Below are positions 1 through 9,025 of a DNA stretch of 64,000 nucleotides, one piece after another. Origin of the DNA: Bacteroidales bacterium Bact_09 (GTDB lineage: Bacteria; Bacteroidota; Bacteroidia; Bacteroidales; UBA932). The DNA lies in contig LUZA01000029.1 in the NCBI GenBank assembly GCA_001603455.1, forward strand, positions 16,179-80,178, given 5' to 3'. The notes beneath the pieces are model-generated. The model was given only the letters and a program-made list of their open reading frames with translations, was not told where the DNA came from and made no database searches. The position numbers and the translations under genes are program-made. Position 1 is the stretch's first letter. Every line of letters starts with the position of its first letter.

Positions 1-548
1 TCAATTATTTTCATCATATCATCAGCGACCGGTTCTCCTTGTGACGAAAATACAATGTTAAGATTGTTTGCAGAAAATACTGAAACCCAATAGACCTGCA
101 AGCCGACCCTTCTGTATTGCTGCACTTCAATATCAATTCCTTTATCATGATATGTCCATAATGAAGGTTCTTTAGGCGCCATGGTTCCGGAAAGCTGATC
201 TTCCGGAAAGTTGCGTACGGAAGGAATAAGAAACGTTACCGCCAGCGCACCCAGAATAAATACCAGTACCAGGGAAGCGGCAAAGGCATAAATCTTCACA
301 CTTCCGGAGAACATCCTGTGAAAAAAGGATTTATCAGCTATACGCTTCATCACCTCCTGTGTTATATCAACTTCAGGTATTAGGTCCGCTCTTTCATTCA
401 TTTCACGGTGCAGTGCCAGCAGTTTAGCATACAGGTCATTGGCCTGTGAAGAAGATTCCACCAATGACGCGAACAGTTCTTCCTGGTGGCGGGACAGTGT
501 TCCATCCACTTTATTCTGTATAAGCAAGATGTCTTTTTCAGTCAACAT
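1..548 (-). CDS. Membrane anti-sigma-factor-like protein, partial (runs off the window start)
   Basis: Manual reverse translation from ATG at 548: MLTEKDILLIQNKVDGTLSRHQEELFASLVESSSQANDLYAKLLALHREMNERADLIPEVDITQEVMKRIADKSFFHRMFSGSVKIYAFAASLVLVFILGALA... It has one central TM helix and overlaps the upstream ECF sigma gene. No stop before the window edge, so it is absent from the ORF track. Confidence 0.7.
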   Translation of the reverse strand, partial: MLTEKDILLIQNKVDGTLSRHQEELFASLVESSSQANDLYAKLLALHREMNERADLIPEVDITQEVMKRIADKSFFHRMFSGSVKIYAFAASLVLVFILGALAVTFLIPSVRNFPEDQLSGTMAPKEPSLWTYHDKGIDIEVQQYRRVGLQVYWVSVFSANNLNIVFSSQGEPVADDMMKII

Positions 549-982
549 GTTTCAGGTTTTTTCCCAATTTTTCCTTTAACATCATCCTGGCATCGAACAA
601 TCGTGACTTTATCGTTTTTTCCGGAATTCCCAGTGTTTCGGAGATTTCGGAGTATGAAAGGCCGGTCTTCTTGCGCCATTTTCTCACGCAGGGTGATCTG
701 ACCGGGTTCCACACAGGACTTTCTGTTCCTTACGCTTAGCAATGCCCTGTTGATGGCCATGCGGTAGATCCAGCTGAAGAACCTGTATTGCGGATCATAT
801 TGGTTCAGCGATTCATACGTCTTTACAAATACGTCCTGTGTCAACTCCCTGGCTTCTTCGTGATTATTCACTATTTTATAAATCACACGGAAGACCGGGT
901 TCTGGTATCGTTCTACCAGTATCCTGTATTGCGCAGTATGGCCGTCAATGATCGCCCGGATTATTTGTCTTTCATCTGTCAT
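538..982 (-). pseudogene. ECF RNA polymerase sigma factor with C-terminal frameshift
   Basis: Region 2 is intact (MTDERQIIRAIIDGHTAQYRILVERYQNPVFRVIYKIVNNHEEARELTQDVFVKTYESLNQYDPQYRFFSWIYRMAINRALL). Region 4 (KKTGLSYSEISETLGIPEKTIKSRLFDARMMLKEKLGKNLKHVD) reads in another frame and ends at 538. Confidence 0.75.
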
Positions 983-1051
983 AAATCCTCAGGCTTTCAT
1001 TGCTGTAATAAATAGTATCCAACTTGTGAAAAGTTGGGTTTTTCTGAACTG

Positions 1052-2041
1052 TCATTGCAACAGATTGAGTTTCCATATATCCCGGTAGTTCATCCTGATC
1101 AGGGGGGAAAGCGCGATATCTCCTACCGGGCCTATCCTCTTTTGCAGAACCTTCAACTCGGCAAGCTTGGTATTAATTCCCTCTTCCCGGATCAAAGGGA
1201 AACCGTTTTCGCGGAGCATGATGTTACGCTTGGCCTTAAGCGACATTTCCAGGTAAAGCTGCAGATAACAGTACATATCCAGGATCACTTCCCCGGAAAA
1301 GCGGTCTTTAAGTGACATCAGATATTCCCCTGCCCTGGAAGCGGAAAACCTGCCCTGGCGGATCATTTTCAACAACTCCACCTCACTGCTCAACTCCAAA
1401 TCCATCCAGTCACGGAGTAGGTTTTCATTATATCTGAATACCAACACGAACAAAACGGGCAGGCAGATCATGATCGCCAGTGTCTGTATGAGGGGATGAA
1501 TGTAAAAGTGATTGAACAGGGAATGCACCACGTAAGTCAGGCCCAAACCTGCAAACACCATGGGAGCCACCATCCGGTCCCTGGATTTAGCCCCAATATA
1601 TAAAATGGCGAACAATGCCGTACAGCCGCCATGCATAACGGCCGTGCCAAAACCCCGTATGATCCAGGTAAATATGGATGTGTCTGGAAGGGAATAAACA
1701 TAAAACAAATTCTCACACAAGGCAAAACCTGTTCCGACCGCAAAACCATATATAGCGGCGTCTACCATGAAACCAATTCTTTTTTTACGGACCAGGTAGA
1801 AAATAAATAGTGATTTCAGCCCTTCTTCCACGGCGGGCGCCAGGTAACGGGACAGGGTATCAAAGGCACTTGAAGTGGATTCCTGTAAAAACGAATTGAC
1901 CAGGTAACTGATAAAAGCACACGCGCCTCCCCATACGCTGGCATAGAAAATTTGTTTTTTGATCACCAGCTTGAAACTGTCCATCAAAAACAGGAAAAGC
2001 AGGAAAAGTATTACAGGAAAGACGCTGAATACTATTTTCAT
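1052..2041 (-). CDS. PrsW-family glutamic-type intramembrane protease
   Basis: 329 aa polytopic protein with PrsW-like motifs VEEGLKSL, GFALCENLFY and MHGGCTALFA. Confidence 0.8.
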   Translation of the reverse strand: MKIVFSVFPVILFLLFLFLMDSFKLVIKKQIFYASVWGGACAFISYLVNSFLQESTSSAFDTLSRYLAPAVEEGLKSLFIFYLVRKKRIGFMVDAAIYGFAVGTGFALCENLFYVYSLPDTSIFTWIIRGFGTAVMHGGCTALFAILYIGAKSRDRMVAPMVFAGLGLTYVVHSLFNHFYIHPLIQTLAIMICLPVLFVLVFRYNENLLRDWMDLELSSEVELLKMIRQGRFSASRAGEYLMSLKDRFSGEVILDMYCYLQLYLEMSLKAKRNIMLRENGFPLIREEGINTKLAELKVLQKRIGPVGDIALSPLIRMNYRDIWKLNLLQ

Positions 2042-2045
2042 TGTG

Positions 2046-2053
2046 TAAATATA
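2046..2053 (-). promoter_or_regulatory. Putative Bacteroidetes -7 element (TATATTTA) for the PrsW gene
   Basis: Near match to TAnnTTTG, 4 nt from ATG at 2041. Confidence 0.4.
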
Positions 2054-2086
2054 GATTTCATTTTTTTAAAGAGCAATAAAATTCTA

Positions 2087-2094
2087 TATCTTCG
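2087..2094 (+). promoter_or_regulatory. Putative -7 element (TATCTTCG) for rocD
   Basis: Near match to TAnnTTTG, 5 nt from ATG at 2100. Confidence 0.45.
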
Positions 2095-2099
2095 CAACT

Positions 2100-3320
2100 A
2101 TGAAATCTCAAGATTATATTACGCTCGAAGAAACATACGGAGCGCATAACTATCATCCACTCCCTGTCGTCCTGAGCCGGGGAAAAGGTCCCTATGTATG
2201 GGACGTTGAAGGAAAAAAATATTTTGATTTTCTCTCTGCGTATTCTGCTGTAAACCAGGGACACTGCCATCCAAAGATTGTAAAGGCCCTTACCGATCAG
2301 GTCAAACAACTGTGCCTGACATCCCGTGCGTTTTACAATAATTGCCTGGGTCCTTACGAAGAGTATGTTACCCGCTTTTTTGGTTACGACAAAGTTTTGC
2401 CCATGAACTCCGGAGCCGAAGCCGTAGAAACAGCTCTCAAGCTAGCCCGTCGCTGGGGATATGAAAAAAAGAACATCCCTGAGAATGAAGCGTTGATTGT
2501 GTGCTGTGAAGGGAACTTTCACGGCCGTACCATTACGGTGATCTCACTTTCCACAGATCCCGACGCCTGCGGAGGATTTGGCCCTTATACACCTGGATTT
2601 ATCAAGATCCCTTACAACGATGTCCCTGCTTTGGAAAAGGTCCTGGCAGAAAACGGTCCGCGCGTTGCAGGTTTCCTGGTAGAACCCATTCAGGGAGAGG
2701 CCGGCGTCCTGGTTCCCGACGATGGTTATATTAAAAAATGCTTTGACCTGTGCCGGGAACACAATGTGCTGTTTCTGGCCGATGAAGTGCAGACGGGTAT
2801 CGCCCGTACCGGAAAGCGCATCTGTTGTGATCATGAAGGCGTGCATCCCGATATTCTGATACTGGGGAAGGCCATTTCGGGGGGTGTACTGCCCGTATCG
2901 GCCGTTCTGGCATGCGATGAAATCATGCTTACGATCAGGCCCGGGGAACATGGATCGACCTTTGGTGGATTTCCGTTAGCCTGTAAAGTGGCCCACGCTG
3001 CTCTGAAAGTGGTGGAAGAAGAAAAACTGGCTGAAAAAGCCGCTTATTTGGGCGAGATCGTACGTAATTTCCTGCGGGAAATTCCTTCTGACAGGATACT
3101 AACAGTCCGCGGCAAAGGGCTTTTAAATGCCATAGTCATAGCACCAAAGGACGGAAAAGAAGCCTGGGATATATGTATGGCTATGGCCAAAAACGGGGTG
3201 CTTGCCAAACCCACACACCGGCACATCATACGCCTTGCTCCGCCTCTGGTGATCAAGGAATCACAACTAATGAATGCTTTGGAAATCATACGAAAAAGCA
3301 TCCTGAGCTTTGATGAGTAA
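2100..3320 (+). CDS. rocD: Ornithine--oxo-acid transaminase
   Basis: 406 aa class-III aminotransferase with ornithine aminotransferase signatures ([61 protein letters not shown]). Confidence 0.92.
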   Translation: MKSQDYITLEETYGAHNYHPLPVVLSRGKGPYVWDVEGKKYFDFLSAYSAVNQGHCHPKIVKALTDQVKQLCLTSRAFYNNCLGPYEEYVTRFFGYDKVLPMNSGAEAVETALKLARRWGYEKKNIPENEALIVCCEGNFHGRTITVISLSTDPDACGGFGPYTPGFIKIPYNDVPALEKVLAENGPRVAGFLVEPIQGEAGVLVPDDGYIKKCFDLCREHNVLFLADEVQTGIARTGKRICCDHEGVHPDILILGKAISGGVLPVSAVLACDEIMLTIRPGEHGSTFGGFPLACKVAHAALKVVEEEKLAEKAAYLGEIVRNFLREIPSDRILTVRGKGLLNAIVIAPKDGKEAWDICMAMAKNGVLAKPTHRHIIRLAPPLVIKESQLMNALEIIRKSILSFDE

Positions 3321-4206
3321 ATTGCTAATGGTTCGCCCGTGCTGTTTTGGATTCAATCCGCAAACAGCTGTTAACAATGCCTTCCAGGTTTCTACGGAGG
3401 AAGAGCCTGTTTTTGTGCAGAAAAAAGCCCTTGCAGAATTTGACGGTTATGTGGCACTCCTGCGCAAGCATAACATAGAGGTGATCGTGGTTCAGGATAC
3501 CCCTGAACCACATACTCCCGATTCCATTTTTCCCAACAACTGGATATCCTTCCACCCGGAACAGGTGGCTATTCTATATCCCATGTTTGCCCCTAACAGA
3601 AGGCTGGAACGAAAAAAGACCGTATTCCAGGCTATACAGGAACACGCACCGCGCATCCGGTGGATTGATATCAGCCCGAGGGAACGGGAGAACCGGTTCC
3701 TGGAAGGCACGGGCAGCATGGTATTTGACAGGGGAAACAAACGAGCCTATGCCTGCCGTTCTCCAAGAACCGATGAGGAACTGCTGCGCCAGGTCTGCGA
3801 CACCCTGAACTACGATCCGGTGTGTTTCGACGCCCTGGACAAAGGTGCCCCCATATACCACACCAATGTCATGATGTGCATGGCCCAGCATTACGTGGTG
3901 ATCTGCATGGAATCCGTCCCTTCGGCCACAGACAGGCAAAAATTGCTGAAAACTTTTGAAAAAGACAAAAAAAAGGTAGTAGAAATAACGGCTGCGCAAA
4001 TGAACGAGTTTGCCGGCAACATGTTCCAGGTATTTTCCCGCGATAATGAACCGTTCCTGGTTATGTCGCACCGTGCCTGCAAGGCCCTCTCCAAATCGCA
4101 ACTGAAGGTCCTCGGATCCTTCAACAAAATAATCACTCCGGTACTCGATACCATAGAAACACATGGTGGCGGATCGGCCCGTTGTATGCTTGCCGAGGTT
4201 GTCTAA
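3313..4206 (+). CDS. ctlX: Amidinotransferase-superfamily protein, CtlX-type citrulline hydrolase-like
   Basis: About 298 aa; [50 protein letters not shown] and [14 protein letters not shown] guanidine-modifying enzyme motifs; overlaps the rocD 3' end. Confidence 0.75.
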   Translation: MSKLLMVRPCCFGFNPQTAVNNAFQVSTEEEPVFVQKKALAEFDGYVALLRKHNIEVIVVQDTPEPHTPDSIFPNNWISFHPEQVAILYPMFAPNRRLERKKTVFQAIQEHAPRIRWIDISPRERENRFLEGTGSMVFDRGNKRAYACRSPRTDEELLRQVCDTLNYDPVCFDALDKGAPIYHTNVMMCMAQHYVVICMESVPSATDRQKLLKTFEKDKKKVVEITAAQMNEFAGNMFQVFSRDNEPFLVMSHRACKALSKSQLKVLGSFNKIITPVLDTIETHGGGSARCMLAEVV

Positions 4207-5453
4207 AAAGCCTCCCCGACGCGGTAAATCTTATCGGAACGCCGTAGTTTTTCCTTTACCGGGATAGAACATAATGACCCCTGCGGTGCCGTTTGCACTG
4301 ATGTGTCTTCCAGTCTGATCTCACTTACGGTTTCTTCCATTACGCCCGTAGTAGGTCCAATGATCAGGATCTTGTCTCCCACATGAAGCGGAACGGCCTC
4401 AACTTTCAGTTCAGCAACACCTGCCTTTGAAAAATAGTTGGTGACACGCGCCACATACGTTTTTTTTTGCGTTGCCTGATTTCCATAGGCATTGCTCCAT
4501 TGGCCCAGTTTCTCTCCCAGATAGTAACCCCCCCAGAACCCCCTGTTGAAAACAGTTTTCAGGCGTTCTTCCAGTTCTGCCGCTAATACGGGTGAATAAG
4601 TCCCTTCCATCACGGCATCGACTGCCCGGGAATAGACCTGAACAGTGGTTTTGACATATTCGGCAGACCGTGCCCTTCCTTCGATCTTCAGAACCTCTAT
4701 TCCCGCATCCATGATCCTGTCCAGGAAAGTAACCGTACAGAGATCTTTGGGAGACATGATGTATTTATTGTCCACCTTAAGTTCGGCTTCTGTTTCACTG
4801 TCACGTACTGTATAAGCACGGCGGCAGATCTGATAACAGGAACCACGGTTGGCCGATTTGTTATACTCATGCAGACTTAAGTAACATTTACCCGAAACGG
4901 CCATACACAGTGCTCCATGACAGAAAAGCTCCAGTCTGACCAGGTTTCCCGAAGGGCCCTTGATACAGCGTTCTTTAACCCCTCGGGCGATGGTCCGTAT
5001 TTGATCCAGAGTCAGTTCCCGGGCAAGTACCACTACATCGGCATACCGAGCATAAAAGGCCAGTGCTTCTATATTGGAGACATTCAGCTGTGTGGAGATA
5101 TGCACCTCAAGATCCTGTGCGCGCGCCTCGATGATAGCAGCCATATCGGATGCGATCACCGCAGAGATGCCGGCCTGGCGGGCCGCTTTAAGCAAGGTTT
5201 TCAAGACTTCCAGATCCTGATCGTAAAAAATTGTATTGACTGTCAAATAGGAACGCATATGGTGCTTTTGGCAAAAAGAAGCAACGCCCTGCAGGTCATT
5301 CTGCATAAAATTATGAGCTGCATGTGCCCGCATATTCAATTTTCCGACACCAAAATAGACCGATCCGGCACCGGCTTGTGCAGCCGCTGTTAACGCAGCC
5401 CAATTTCCTGCGGGTGCCATGATTTCCGGCCTTATTTTACAAGGATCTGACAT
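4203..5453 (-). CDS. Peptidase U32 family protein (TrhP/YegQ-like, tRNA hydroxylation)
   Basis: MAPAGNWAALTAAAQAGAGSVYFGV, CHGALCMAVSGKCYLS and RGSCYQICRRAY signatures; the ORF extends to 5471 if an upstream start is used. Confidence 0.85.
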   Translation of the reverse strand: MSDPCKIRPEIMAPAGNWAALTAAAQAGAGSVYFGVGKLNMRAHAAHNFMQNDLQGVASFCQKHHMRSYLTVNTIFYDQDLEVLKTLLKAARQAGISAVIASDMAAIIEARAQDLEVHISTQLNVSNIEALAFYARYADVVVLARELTLDQIRTIARGVKERCIKGPSGNLVRLELFCHGALCMAVSGKCYLSLHEYNKSANRGSCYQICRRAYTVRDSETEAELKVDNKYIMSPKDLCTVTFLDRIMDAGIEVLKIEGRARSAEYVKTTVQVYSRAVDAVMEGTYSPVLAAELEERLKTVFNRGFWGGYYLGEKLGQWSNAYGNQATQKKTYVARVTNYFSKAGVAELKVEAVPLHVGDKILIIGPTTGVMEETVSEIRLEDTSVQTAPQGSLCSIPVKEKLRRSDKIYRVGEAF

Positions 5454-6420
5454 AAGACAGAAATTGTTCAACCGTTAGATTTTCCATACATTCATATGTT
5501 TCTTTTCGGCACGGTTTAGATCCGAATACCGAGCAGGGACGGCAATCTAGCGGCAATTGTACAGCCCAGCGCGGATCTTGCCTCCAACCGTAAAATCCAG
5601 CCTTGGGATGCGTAGCACCCCAGATGGATATAACCGGAATGCCCAATGTCGAAGCAAAATGCATATTGGCCGAATCCATGCTGATCATCACATCCAGGCT
5701 TTTGATCACCGACAATTCCGTATCAAAACCCTTTCCGCTCTCCGTTGCCAGACGGATATGGCTGTTATCCCTTGTCCATTCGGTCATCTGCCGGATTTCT
5801 TCTTCTCCTCCTCCAAATAGAAAAACCAACGTTCCCTCCTGGGCAAGCAGGTTGGCAACTTGACGCATTCTGCTGGTTGACCATTGTTTTCCCCTATGGC
5901 GGGCAAACGGGGCTATCCCTACTTTCTTCCAGGGTCCTCTTTCCAGAGATATGGTATTGCCTGGAACAAGCGAAGGAGCTGTAAATCCAAGTTTTCCCAG
6001 CGTTCGGGCATAACGTTCGTATATAGGCATTAAGGCCGGTGATCCGGCAGGATTTCTGAGTAACCTGCGCCTTGAACGGCGTCCCTTGTGCAGGTACACT
6101 ACCGGCAAACCGCACAAGAACAGGGCAGAACGCAACAGAAAGGTCCTGATCACACTATGCAGATCGGCAACGTGGGTGGGACGGACCTGCCACAGATTCC
6201 GGAGGATCTTGCCCAATGGTTGCTTTCGGTCAACCGGCAGGAGAGATAAGTTGGGAATTCCTTCAAACAAAGGGGCAAGCAACCCGGGACCCGCCAGGGT
6301 GAAATGTATCTCCGGATTGTCCCTTGCGTACGCCTTCAGTACTACAGAAGCTATGGCCACATCGCCCAGAGCCGAAAAACGCAGGCAAAGAACGTGCGTT
6401 TTTTTATGTACCTTTTGCAT
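5437..6420 (-). CDS. Glycosyltransferase family 9 (heptosyltransferase-like)
   Basis: 327 aa; LCLRFSALGDVAIASVVLKA start and MISMDSANMHFASTLGIPVISIWGATHP. Confidence 0.85.
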   Translation of the reverse strand: MQKVHKKTHVLCLRFSALGDVAIASVVLKAYARDNPEIHFTLAGPGLLAPLFEGIPNLSLLPVDRKQPLGKILRNLWQVRPTHVADLHSVIRTFLLRSALFLCGLPVVYLHKGRRSRRRLLRNPAGSPALMPIYERYARTLGKLGFTAPSLVPGNTISLERGPWKKVGIAPFARHRGKQWSTSRMRQVANLLAQEGTLVFLFGGGEEEIRQMTEWTRDNSHIRLATESGKGFDTELSVIKSLDVMISMDSANMHFASTLGIPVISIWGATHPKAGFYGWRQDPRWAVQLPLDCRPCSVFGSKPCRKETYECMENLTVEQFLSYVRSL

Positions 6421-7015
6421 ACAGGACGGGGTTGAGGAGCGGATCGTTGTACATCTTCATCTGTTTGTACAATTTCATATATTTCCTTCCCAACCTCAGA
6501 TCGGCCAGCAGTTGGTCAATAGCTGAAGATAAGTCTTTGCGCTGTTCTATCAAGACTTCCCATTTTTCCCTGCACAAAGATGCTTTGGGGGAATCCTTTC
6601 TGTCCGCCTCTATCTGCATATGATAGATTTTAAGGGCAAGGATAGATAAACGGTCAACAGCCCAGGCAGGTGTTTCTGTATTGAGACCGGCTCCGGGCAA
6701 ACGGGGAACCCCTGAAAATTCACGGTAAAACAGGATATCTATCTGCTCCACCAGATCTGTGCGCTCTTGGTTAGAGGCATCTATCCTGCGTTTAATGCGC
6801 AAAGCATCTGCCGGATCTATGGCGGGATCACGAATGATGTCTTCCAGATGCCATTGCACTGTGTCAATCCAGTTTTTCCTGTACAACAAATTGTCCAGAG
6901 AATGTTCCGGATATGGATTTGTGCAGACAGCTTCTACCGAATCCTGCTTGTGGTAATCCCTGATGGTTTTGTCAAAAATACTATTACAATGCGTACTAAA
7001 AGATGAAATGTCCAT
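6404..7015 (-). CDS. DUF4254 domain-containing protein
   Basis: 203 aa; NPYPEHSLDNLLYRKNWIDTVQWHLEDIIRDP... next to a GT9 gene, as often seen in Bacteroidetes. Confidence 0.7.
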   Translation of the reverse strand: MDISSFSTHCNSIFDKTIRDYHKQDSVEAVCTNPYPEHSLDNLLYRKNWIDTVQWHLEDIIRDPAIDPADALRIKRRIDASNQERTDLVEQIDILFYREFSGVPRLPGAGLNTETPAWAVDRLSILALKIYHMQIEADRKDSPKASLCREKWEVLIEQRKDLSSAIDQLLADLRLGRKYMKLYKQMKMYNDPLLNPVLYAKGT

Positions 7016-7016
7016 A

Positions 7017-7988
7017 TTACCTTTTTCTGTTTAAAAGTCCTTGAATGAATTCCAGCAATATTCCGGTCCTTCCGGCACGGGTATCCAAATTTTCCAAAGC
7101 AGCCAGGGTTTGGTCCATATATTTTGCCACGCACTCCTGGGCTGCCTGTTTCACTCCCAGGTTATCATATATCGAAATCACCTTCTCTACCCTGTTGGCC
7201 GTTTCTTTGTTAGCAAGCAGCCTGTTGAGTTGCGTCAGATCCTCCCCGCTTGCATGACGCAGGGCATAAGTAAGCAGCCATGTTTTTTTATTGTTGGCGA
7301 TGTCTGTCCCGGTCGCTTTCCCAAACACGCTGGGATCTCCATAAACATCCAGGTAATCGTCCTGGATCTGGAAAGCTGTACCCAGTGCCATACCTGCTTT
7401 GTACAGACTGTTGACAGTCTGGGAGGAAGCTTCGGCACACCATCCGCCTATCTCGAGGGAACAGGCTATCAGTGCTCCGGTTTTTCTGGATATCATATCA
7501 ATGTAATCATCCTCTGTAATAAATAATTGTTTTTCATAATCTATGTCCAGTTGCTGTCCTTCACACACCTGTCCAGCCGCTTTGTGGAATGATTCCAGTA
7601 CAAGGGGCAATACACGGGGATCACATTTGCTGATGTATTTATAGGCCAGCATGCACATGGCATCCCCGGACAAGATGGCCGTATTTATATCCCATTTTTT
7701 GTGGATGGTCTGACGGCTCCGGCGCATCTCTGCATTATCCATCACATCATCATGCACCAATGTGAAATTATGATACACCTCCAGCCCCAGAGCTGGATAC
7801 AACACTGTAGGAGGCAAGTTGTCGGAAAAAATATTGTACGTTAAAAGGCAGAGTACGGGACGCAGTCTTTTTCCCCCGGCAGACAGGGCATATTCTACCG
7901 GCAAATGCAACTGGCTTCCGTTGTATGATTCAATGAGACTTTGAATCCCTTGGTTTACAAAGCCTTGTATTTCGTTTAATGTAAACAT
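7017..7988 (-). CDS. Polyprenyl synthetase (isoprenyl diphosphate synthase)
   Basis: ALSAGGKRLRPVL, LVHDDVMDNAEMRR and QIQDDYLDVYGDP motifs; start placed at MFTLNEIQGF. Confidence 0.9.
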   Translation of the reverse strand: MFTLNEIQGFVNQGIQSLIESYNGSQLHLPVEYALSAGGKRLRPVLCLLTYNIFSDNLPPTVLYPALGLEVYHNFTLVHDDVMDNAEMRRSRQTIHKKWDINTAILSGDAMCMLAYKYISKCDPRVLPLVLESFHKAAGQVCEGQQLDIDYEKQLFITEDDYIDMISRKTGALIACSLEIGGWCAEASSQTVNSLYKAGMALGTAFQIQDDYLDVYGDPSVFGKATGTDIANNKKTWLLTYALRHASGEDLTQLNRLLANKETANRVEKVISIYDNLGVKQAAQECVAKYMDQTLAALENLDTRAGRTGILLEFIQGLLNRKR

Positions 7989-7992
7989 ATTA

Positions 7993-8000
7993 CAAAGGTA
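7993..8000 (-). promoter_or_regulatory. Putative -7 element (TACCTTTG) for polyprenyl synthetase
   Basis: Exact TAnnTTTG match, 4 nt upstream of ATG at 7988. Confidence 0.55.
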
Positions 8001-8020
8001 GTCTTTTTTAAACATTTTCG

Positions 8021-8028
8021 TACCTTTG
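8021..8028 (+). promoter_or_regulatory. Putative -7 element (TACCTTTG) for rsgA
   Basis: Exact TAnnTTTG match, 20 nt upstream of ATG at 8049; divergent to the element at 7993-8000. Confidence 0.55.
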
Positions 8029-8048
8029 TTCCCCCTCAACCCCGGTTT

Positions 8049-9017
8049 ATGGAACAGCAAGTCTTTCAGAATGCAACCGTTGTTAAACAAACAGGCGCTC
8101 TCTGCCGGCTTACTTTATTACCCCGGTGGGAACCCTTCACGGCCATACTGAGCGGTAAGCTAAGACTCCGGGGAGACAAACTGACTAATCCCGTTGCAGT
8201 CGGGGACCGTGTGCACGGATATCGGCAACCGGCAGGGAAATATCCAGGGGAACATGCAGTCATTACTGAAATTCTTCCCAGAAAAAATTACCTGATCCGT
8301 AAATCAGCAAACTTGTCCCGTCAGGCACATATTATAGCCGCCAATATCGATTGGGCATATGTGATTCTAAGTGCAACCGAACCGCAAACCCCCTATCAGT
8401 TTATTGACCGTTTTCTTGTAACATGCCAGGCATATCGTGTGCCTGTTTCGCTTATCCTCAACAAAACGGATGAGCTGGAATGGGCAGAAGGATATAGAAG
8501 CCAGGCAGCACATTGCAGGGATATTTACCTGAGGGCTGGGTATGAGGTGCTGGAAGTGTCGGCCAGGACCGGAATGGGTTTAGATTCGCTTTCACAAAGC
8601 CTAAAAGGAAGAATCTCGCTTTTCTCGGGTATTTCGGGCGTGGGAAAATCTACGCTGGCCAACCGACTGGACCCCTTGCTCCAATTAAAGACAGCTCCTA
8701 TCTCCAGAGCTCACCTGACGGGAAAGCATACCACCACTTTTTACGAAATGCACTCCCTCCTTTCTGGGGGATACATCATAGACAGTCCAGGTATCAAAGG
8801 TTTTGGATTGTTGGAAATGACAAAAGAAGAATTGTGTCATTATTTTCCGGAAATATTCGCTGTTTCATCATCATGTCGTTTTAACGGGTGTCTGCATGCA
8901 GAAGAGCCAGATTGCGCTGTAAGGGAGGCGGTGGAGAAAGGTCTGATCCCGGCTGAACGTTACGAAAATTACCTCAGGCTGCTAGAAGATCCTGAAGGAG
9001 GAAAATACCGCACCTGA
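8049..9017 (+). CDS. rsgA: Ribosome small subunit-dependent GTPase A
   Basis: 322 aa circularly permuted GTPase: LNKTDE, GISGVGKSTLAN, DSPGIKGFG; C-terminal zinc motif CRFNGCLHAEEPDC. Confidence 0.95.
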   Translation: MEQQVFQNATVVKQTGALCRLTLLPRWEPFTAILSGKLRLRGDKLTNPVAVGDRVHGYRQPAGKYPGEHAVITEILPRKNYLIRKSANLSRQAHIIAANIDWAYVILSATEPQTPYQFIDRFLVTCQAYRVPVSLILNKTDELEWAEGYRSQAAHCRDIYLRAGYEVLEVSARTGMGLDSLSQSLKGRISLFSGISGVGKSTLANRLDPLLQLKTAPISRAHLTGKHTTTFYEMHSLLSGGYIIDSPGIKGFGLLEMTKEELCHYFPEIFAVSSSCRFNGCLHAEEPDCAVREAVEKGLIPAERYENYLRLLEDPEGGKYRT

Positions 9018-9025
9018 GAGACATT

